From: Paramoeba atlantica
Lineage: Eukaryota > Discosea
Direction: 5' to 3'
Length of the DNA: 64,000 bases
Assembly: GCA_977017575.1 (NCBI GenBank)
Contig: CDRNVI010000052.1
Location: forward strand, 62,001-126,000
The notes beneath the pieces are model-generated. The model saw only the letters and a list, made by a program, of their open reading frames with translations. It was not told where the DNA came from and did not search any database. The position numbers and the translations under genes were made by a program. Positions 60,001 to 64,000 of this stretch are shown one piece after another. Positions within the stretch are counted from its first letter, which is position 1. Each line of letters begins with the position of its first letter.

Positions 60001-61663
60001 GAGTCTCTCCACGAATGCGCAAGAGCTGTTTCAATTTGATCCCAGAGCCACACGTGTGTTTCCCTCCCCCCGCGACACGCAAGAGATGGAGGAGATGGAC
60101 GTCCTGTCTCGTATTCTACAAGAGCAAGATTTGGATCTCCGTGACAACAGCTCCGAGGACGAGTCTCAAGGAGGCGCAATGGAAAGTTCCACCATCGAAA
60201 GTGCACTCGACACCGCTACCTTTTCTCACTCAAGCAGCATCGGCTCGGAGAGGTCACATTCCGCTCACCTTGGTTCCACCACCGAGGCCGCCACCTCGGA
60301 ACAAAACCGATCCAAATCCGTATCCCCCGAAATCGTATCAACCCTCCCCCCGCAACCCTACCCCCCCGGACCCGCTCGCGACCCCTCCTGGCCCACCACC
60401 GCACCCAACAGCCACGGCTCCACCTCCCACCTCCGTCCCTCCTCCTCATCCTCTGCCGGAAGCAGCCCCGTGATCCCCGCGCTTACCCAGCCCCCCTCCC
60501 ACCGTACCCCCTCCCCTGCGCTCTCCCCCTCCCCGGCCTCCACAGCCTCCTCTCTTCGCCACCTCCTGCTTCGTCACGTGCGGTACCAAAATGCAGCCAC
60601 GATACTGAAAGAGATTGCAGAGGAGACCCCCTGGCGGGGAAGCGAATTTCACGCAATCCAACACAATCCACGAAATCGCACAGAGGAAAAGACGACCATG
60701 ACGAGACCTCCAACCCGGTCGTGTTCAAATACGGAAGAGACCAATTTGGTTTTGTCTCCTGGATTCGCCCAGCATCCGTTTACCCCTACCCTTGAGGTTT
60801 TACGCTCCCGTAACGCGTTAAAGCCCTACATGGTGTTACTACAAAAAGCGACGGCACGGCAGGACATGTCCTCCGCGGTGAAGGATCTGATCCCTGCGCT
60901 ACGAAGGCTACGGACCGCAGCGACGCGTGAGGATTTAACCCCCGCGACCCCACGGAAAGGGCGGGAGCCTCACCCGGGGGAGTTGGCCACACAATCTCCA
61001 CAAAGTGCGTATGATGGAAAGGATTATGGGGGGGGAAGGCTTTCAAGAAGAGATTGCGGTCGTGTGGAGAACTCACCACGTTCGCGAAGTACAACACGGG
61101 TCCGGTTTCACTCTCCCAGTCCGGTGAAGGGGAGTTGGGTTGCCGCTGAGTTAGCCTCCCGTCGTCCAGTCTCGAGGATACGGTCAACCAGTTTAATGCG
61201 CGGACCGGGGTCAAATGATGTCATACGGCAAGCCTGTGCGGTGCAACATGTAGACACAACGCTACGGGAACTCTCCCCAAGTGGGAAAATGGTTTCTTCG
61301 GTAGCTCGGGAGGTAGACTCGAAGGGGTTGTCTCATCCGTATTCTGTTCTGGCACAGTCGGGACGACACAGGTCTGTGTCCAGTCCCCCACGCGTGCGAC
61401 ATCGTAGCGCACAGGAGATGAGAGAAGCACAGGACCAACTAGAAGGGGAGGAGGTGGCAATGAATGCACCACTGACACAACCCAGTCCTAGCCGATTGCC
61501 CCGGATGGTCCCGAAGGAGCCTCATGAGTTGTTAGGTCCTACAGCGTTTCCCGCGCGTCCTCCGGTGCTGCAGGGAAGTGGGCCGAAATCGGTGTTACCG
61601 GGTGGCACACGTGAGACGTTTCCGAATCCCGTGCGCCAGATGCGGTTTAGTGACGTATTGTAG
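57086..61663 (+). CDS. Large hypothetical protein with helical body and disordered tail
   Basis: 1525 residues from ATG 57086 (MAASPNEVEELSHC); a frame start at 57029 would add a hydrophobic 19-residue leader encoded by the presumed splice tract. Residues 1-960 are leucine-rich helices without membrane segments, compatible with HEAT/ARM-like repeats. From ~1000 on the protein is disordered, rich in Ser, Pro, Thr and later Arg and Glu, with several RSxSxxR and SPS motifs suggesting phosphorylation. No domain recognised. The bases switch from extreme C-rich (60270-60560) to G-rich (60860-61660). Confidence 0.7.
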   Translation: MAASPNEVEELSHCISNWKERYLTQLREFASGAALSSLVETDYEESLPQHIRVYWPIIPFEKNPVVQSAVELCLRTTPRVQQVSFGVAFASGTLLTEISSPKAMQFVSEDAAGSLFSSLAGITKARQRIFRSQVWSAVLLRVMAEQSSAADEFLGTIFQNTLLGLPFKINESSPSSGNRANSMDEFLTSNLTISDGAADRGEHFLVRLQSNVAFDATLHLLKVMHSTAPKNIRLNLLFSRLEESLVELYNKHSPTGNKIPIVQLKRLLTVKTHLLPSLRLPTLQRVVEEDLQKSLRKLRRLHPQESRHAHRTPHFYESELQSCVLALGQHTLDHDSILLLSPLFLKHRVKAHIARSFLQGALFEAIHARASRMTTTEAKWLGSMLLYHACQGGSSLRETAYVCLRDLACLISSRDSTLEDGAALDTSTSSHLFHFLGPRLFKTPEGVALLTRALADGSVDGRMLSSVTQALTAKEWRALIWDAIYEGKGRSLHFLQKFYRSTACPQDVIPLLESEDGDFVSNWVNEIKERLFDEDVELSRGVESAHSILLGCVHSVSFASAALGTLFTVQNSDLMKTYLSNLSDFMLNGIRQCRSAGIVQIFLDLVFASIFRTTLQKQITWTRFLTNIIINSECATEQCVAAIGTLMSEQALSSEVCSSLDVYQCVLQLLSTPSVGPHVQLFHALRGSTQDADMRPLLGLAFTYCVPRMGMDYLSVYADKIFEGLSLPTITRVSKAQDTLNSLGSYGMDPNAMGTFFVWFEKHLAKINERESTASNAWIVSIRDASNAWAQCCIAASIYRPNLRTSLVQLMRRELTEAHSHIDQKPDAYACMAYVTCQIFIQLFLFVRRSQPARLDLPLQEDIQEILYILHNHQGSLEQLPTPHSARSALLSRGTLSILESLIDTDDTVDVADSVSSASIIATEILANVERGTHSDYWMVEHYGSMAERIKSKQYSIETEKETDASLSGEKRSLSTNAQELFQFDPRATRVFPSPRDTQEMEEMDVLSRILQEQDLDLRDNSSEDESQGGAMESSTIESALDTATFSHSSSIGSERSHSAHLGSTTEAATSEQNRSKSVSPEIVSTLPPQPYPPGPARDPSWPTTAPNSHGSTSHLRPSSSSSAGSSPVIPALTQPPSHRTPSPALSPSPASTASSLRHLLLRHVRYQNAATILKEIAEETPWRGSEFHAIQHNPRNRTEEKTTMTRPPTRSCSNTEETNLVLSPGFAQHPFTPTLEVLRSRNALKPYMVLLQKATARQDMSSAVKDLIPALRRLRTAATREDLTPATPRKGREPHPGELATQSPQSAYDGKDYGGGRLSRRDCGRVENSPRSRSTTRVRFHSPSPVKGSWVAAELASRRPVSRIRSTSLMRGPGSNDVIRQACAVQHVDTTLRELSPSGKMVSSVAREVDSKGLSHPYSVLAQSGRHRSVSSPPRVRHRSAQEMREAQDQLEGEEVAMNAPLTQPSPSRLPRMVPKEPHELLGPTAFPARPPVLQGSGPKSVLPGGTRETFPNPVRQMRFSDVL

Positions 61664-62097
61664 TAGAGTGTACTTTTTTTGTGCACATTTTTTATTCCGT
61701 TTAAATTGTTGATATTTCGGTGGATAGGTACTATCTTGTGGGTATACACCATGCGTTTTGATAGTTTCAATGTAGATTTTGCAATAAATTCTCTTCTGGT
61801 TTTAGTACAGTGTTGTACAATGTAGCAGGTATTTCGTTTCTTACAAATTGAGAAAACGAAATGTCACGGAAGTTTAGACAATTTAGTATGCGCCATACGC
61901 TTTGTTCATAACGTACTAGAAGTTTCACTCGAAACTTTTTAGATTTCAACAACTTTAACATCTTCGCAATTTTAACATCTGGTATCATACACGTATTTCT
62001 TATTTTCTATACATATTAATCTATCCTTGTTAAAACCTTCTGTTCTCCTGTTATATCACATTTCTATTATCCAATCTTTACTCAACTGCTACACCCC
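61664..62097. other. AT-rich spacer, no gene seen
   Basis: No gene. Pyrimidine stretches at 62036-62096 precede the next ATG. Confidence 0.4.
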
Positions 62098-62883
62098 ATG
62101 TTTTGTCTACCACTTTCTCTTGCTCCTCGTTCCATATCCAAAGTAGCAGGAAAAATCCCGATAGCTACCGAGAAAGTCAAAGCGTTGTCTAAAACACCGA
62201 AAACATCCCCTAGCTCCAATAACCCAAGCTCGACCCCGATGCCCCATCCAGTAGATTTACGACGACGACATCAAAACCTCTACGTCCCCGGGATGCACTC
62301 GTTTCTTCTCTCCGAGCACCATCTCACGCAAGAGGTAGCGCGGCAAGAGGAGGCATGGCGCCGCAGACTAAACATGGTCTACGATAAGGAGAATTTTCCA
62401 CGCCCCACATGGAGTAAGTCCAGCACATATGATATCGAATTCTGCAAGCCCGCAACCATAGAAAAGGGCAATACCCCATTGGATGAAGCTCATCAAATCG
62501 AGTCGAATGTACGCACCAAAAAAGGTAAGAAGTCATCCCGAAATACCCAGCAGGTTTTGGAGAAAAAATCTCCATCTCCTCATGCAGGTTCGTTGAACAC
62601 ACAATTTTCAGCATCATCAAAACAAGATAAAAAAGAGTTTTGGGATCCACAAAGTGACTACTGGGGTATGCTGACCTCAGCCATCGCGGGTACCGTGGTG
62701 GGGTTCTACTTAGTCGACTGTGTTTTGGAGGGGAAGGAGGGGGTGCGGCTCCCCTATGACCCCGTTGTGGGGTTTCATCCCACGATACAGGAGCATGAGG
62801 GGAGGAGTGAGGCATACAACCAATTGGTGGAGCAGGATATAAGGGAGGGGATTGAAAAGTCGAAGGCAAAGGTGCTGTCATAG
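62098..62883 (+). CDS. Hypothetical protein with one membrane segment
   Basis: 261 residues. N-terminus basic with Ser, Lys and Arg and no acid in the first ~23 residues (SISKVAGK), suggesting mitochondrial targeting. A central KKGKK-rich disordered part is followed by one hydrophobic helix (MLTSAIAGTVVGFYLVDCV, about 190-208) and a 50-residue tail with GVRLPYDPVVGFHPTIQEHEGRSEAYNQLVEQDI. A tail after a single helix is typical of small subunits of inner-membrane complexes, but no family is recognised. Confidence 0.65.
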   Translation: MFCLPLSLAPRSISKVAGKIPIATEKVKALSKTPKTSPSSNNPSSTPMPHPVDLRRRHQNLYVPGMHSFLLSEHHLTQEVARQEEAWRRRLNMVYDKENFPRPTWSKSSTYDIEFCKPATIEKGNTPLDEAHQIESNVRTKKGKKSSRNTQQVLEKKSPSPHAGSLNTQFSASSKQDKKEFWDPQSDYWGMLTSAIAGTVVGFYLVDCVLEGKEGVRLPYDPVVGFHPTIQEHEGRSEAYNQLVEQDIREGIEKSKAKVLS

Positions 62884-63084
62884 AAATCAGATACATGTAG
62901 TCCATGCATTTTTATGGCACATAAACAGGTCGTGATCTTGAGTGCTTTGTGATGTACGCCCAATGAAGCAACTTTGACATACATGTGCAATTTGTAATTG
63001 TGCCAAAGATTATTCGCTGAGATAAATTAAAGTTCATGGCTTAAATCTTGTTTTCCATGTTTTTCCTATGAAATCGGACACACT

Positions 63085-63372
63085 ATGTCCACTATAAAAT
63101 GTCGATGTGGTACCGATTCCGAAGAGGCTCACAGAAAATGGGTGGCATGCGATACATGCGGAGTATGGATGCACGCAGACTGCATGGGAATTGTAACTGA
63201 AGAAGGATTTGAAACGATCAAGCATCGTCCATTTTATTGCGATCCATGTCGGTCATCTTTCGTAAAAGACAGAGAGGATGTCTCTGAAACTGTACGGATA
63301 ATTTCTGAGGAATGCATACGATTTCGAAACTACTTGCTGAGGCAGAAATCAGTGTCCTCCAAATCCGTTTAG
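63085..63372 (+). CDS. PHD-finger protein
   Basis: 95 residues, mostly a single PHD zinc finger: CRCGTD, WVACDTCGVWMHADCMG, FYCDPC give the Cys4-His-Cys3 pattern, with the WxxCDxC...WxHxxC core. PHD fingers usually bind the histone H3 tail, often methylated at lysine 4; the aromatic before the third ligand pair (KWVACDTC) fits that. The C-terminal 35 residues are a charged helix. Nuclear role is inferred from the family. Confidence 0.85.
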   Translation: MSTIKCRCGTDSEEAHRKWVACDTCGVWMHADCMGIVTEEGFETIKHRPFYCDPCRSSFVKDREDVSETVRIISEECIRFRNYLLRQKSVSSKSV

Positions 63373-63583
63373 TGATACAATGTACATGTATAGTGTCGTT
63401 AAACTCCTTGCAGTTATATTAGAGAAACATTAAATGTTTATTGGGCATACGGAAGCCGCGTATGGTACACTAATTGGTATGGTACATTATTGATTAGGAA
63501 CAATATTGGTTAGGAAGCTTTTGAATTATCACAGTCAGAACAAATTAGTGCTCTTTATTTCTTTTCAAAAAATCTTTTTCTTT
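63373..63583. other. Short spacer
   Basis: AT-rich; the tract CTCTTTATTTCTTTTC (63551-63566) precedes the COQ4 gene. Confidence 0.4.
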
Positions 63584-64000
63584 ATGAACCCACATCGCAC
63601 CTCCACAGCACAAAGACTTGCGCTGGGCGTAGGCGCAGCATTGGGGGCACTATGCTTTCCTCAGCAAGGACATTTCATCGCTACGCTTAGTGAGGTTCTG
63701 TTTCCCGTTCCTGCGCTTTCAGCGATGCGCAATAAGATGAGGCAAGACTTTCACGGCCGACATTTGCTACTGCAACGTCCCCGAATCACAAACGCGGATC
63801 TTCAACGCTGGGAATCCTCTCCCTGTGGGACGGACAGAGATACTCTTACTGGAGCCTATGTCCACTACATGCGATCGCACGGTTTTGAACCGGAGGGTCG
63901 CACGAGTACTCGTTTCATCACGGACCCCGAGCTATGCTACGTGATGCAACGCTACCGTGAAGTACATGACATGTTGCACGCCACGCTCGGATTAGAACCC
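63584..64000 (+). CDS. COQ4: COQ4 ubiquinone biosynthesis protein, 3' partial
   Basis: Mitochondrial scaffold and decarboxylase-associated protein of coenzyme Q synthesis. The frame from ATG 63584 is open to the window end (139 residues). Evidence: a hydrophobic ALGALCFP stretch, FIATLSEVLF, MRQDFHGRHLLLQRPRI, GAYVHYM, GRTSTRFITDPELCYVMQRYREVHDMLHATLG. The HDxxH metal motif is near residue 128, in the place expected for the family. About 90 C-terminal residues are missing. A short presequence (NPHRTSTAQR) suits mitochondrial import. Confidence 0.9.
   Translation, partial: MNPHRTSTAQRLALGVGAALGALCFPQQGHFIATLSEVLFPVPALSAMRNKMRQDFHGRHLLLQRPRITNADLQRWESSPCGTDRDTLTGAYVHYMRSHGFEPEGRTSTRFITDPELCYVMQRYREVHDMLHATLGLEP

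Overview
The window looks like nuclear DNA of a kinetoplastid-type protist (Euglenozoa). All roughly 25 convincing host genes lie on the + strand. None needs an intron, they are separated by short AT-rich gaps, and several are preceded by a long pyrimidine tract followed by AG, as expected for a polycistronic, trans-spliced transcription unit. The CDK at 5.8 kb has the kinetoplastid CRK3 sequence style, and two copies of a tiny procyclin-like surface protein gene are present. The species cannot be named from the sequence; the low gene spacing would suit an early-branching or compact kinetoplastid. No spliced-leader gene is seen, so this assignment is inference.

Layout. 0-11 kb: ribosomal protein eL32 (5' cut by the window), SUB2/UAP56 helicase, MGMT DNA repair protein, an LRR protein, CRK3-like kinase, NSF/Sec18, a 54-residue membrane protein and an Eco1-type cohesin acetyltransferase. 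11-19.6 kb: a mobile-element island with a 1.9-kb inverted-repeat element, a reverse-strand DIRS/VIPER-like RT fragment, several tandem repeats, a Ulp1-type protease gene, duplicated blocks and a foldback element. 19.6-31 kb: a low-complexity hypothetical protein, a SpoU/MRM3-like RNA methyltransferase (frameshifted), GET3, and an LRR gene split by a 5.0-kb non-LTR retrotransposon that encodes five zinc-knuckle repeats, RT and a restriction-like endonuclease; then ENY2/SUS1. 31-39 kb: a 1239-residue probable mitochondrial protein, a repeat cluster with a second foldback copy, and NFS1. 39-49 kb: procyclin-like copy 1, two LRR genes, a hAT-type MITE with an 8-bp target duplication, an inverted-repeat minisatellite, RRP12, procyclin-like copy 2, a BED-like finger ORF and acyl-CoA-binding protein. 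49-64 kb: cysteinyl-tRNA synthetase, peptide deformylase-like protein, a mitochondrial hypothetical, an ABHD11-like protein lacking its catalytic serine, a 1525-residue hypothetical, a membrane hypothetical, a PHD-finger protein and COQ4 (3' cut by the window).

The genes are mostly housekeeping: mRNA export (SUB2, ENY2), ribosome synthesis (eL32, RRP12, rRNA methyltransferase), membrane traffic and insertion (NSF, GET3), and mitochondrial metabolism (NFS1, COQ4, deformylase, ABHD11-like). Set against these is a variable layer of LRR and procyclin-like surface genes intermixed with mobile elements. The most interesting signals are the precise retrotransposon insertion with its zinc-knuckle array, the twin procyclin-like genes, the hAT MITE, the foldback family, and a recurring C-rich to G-rich strand-composition switch inside at least six genes.
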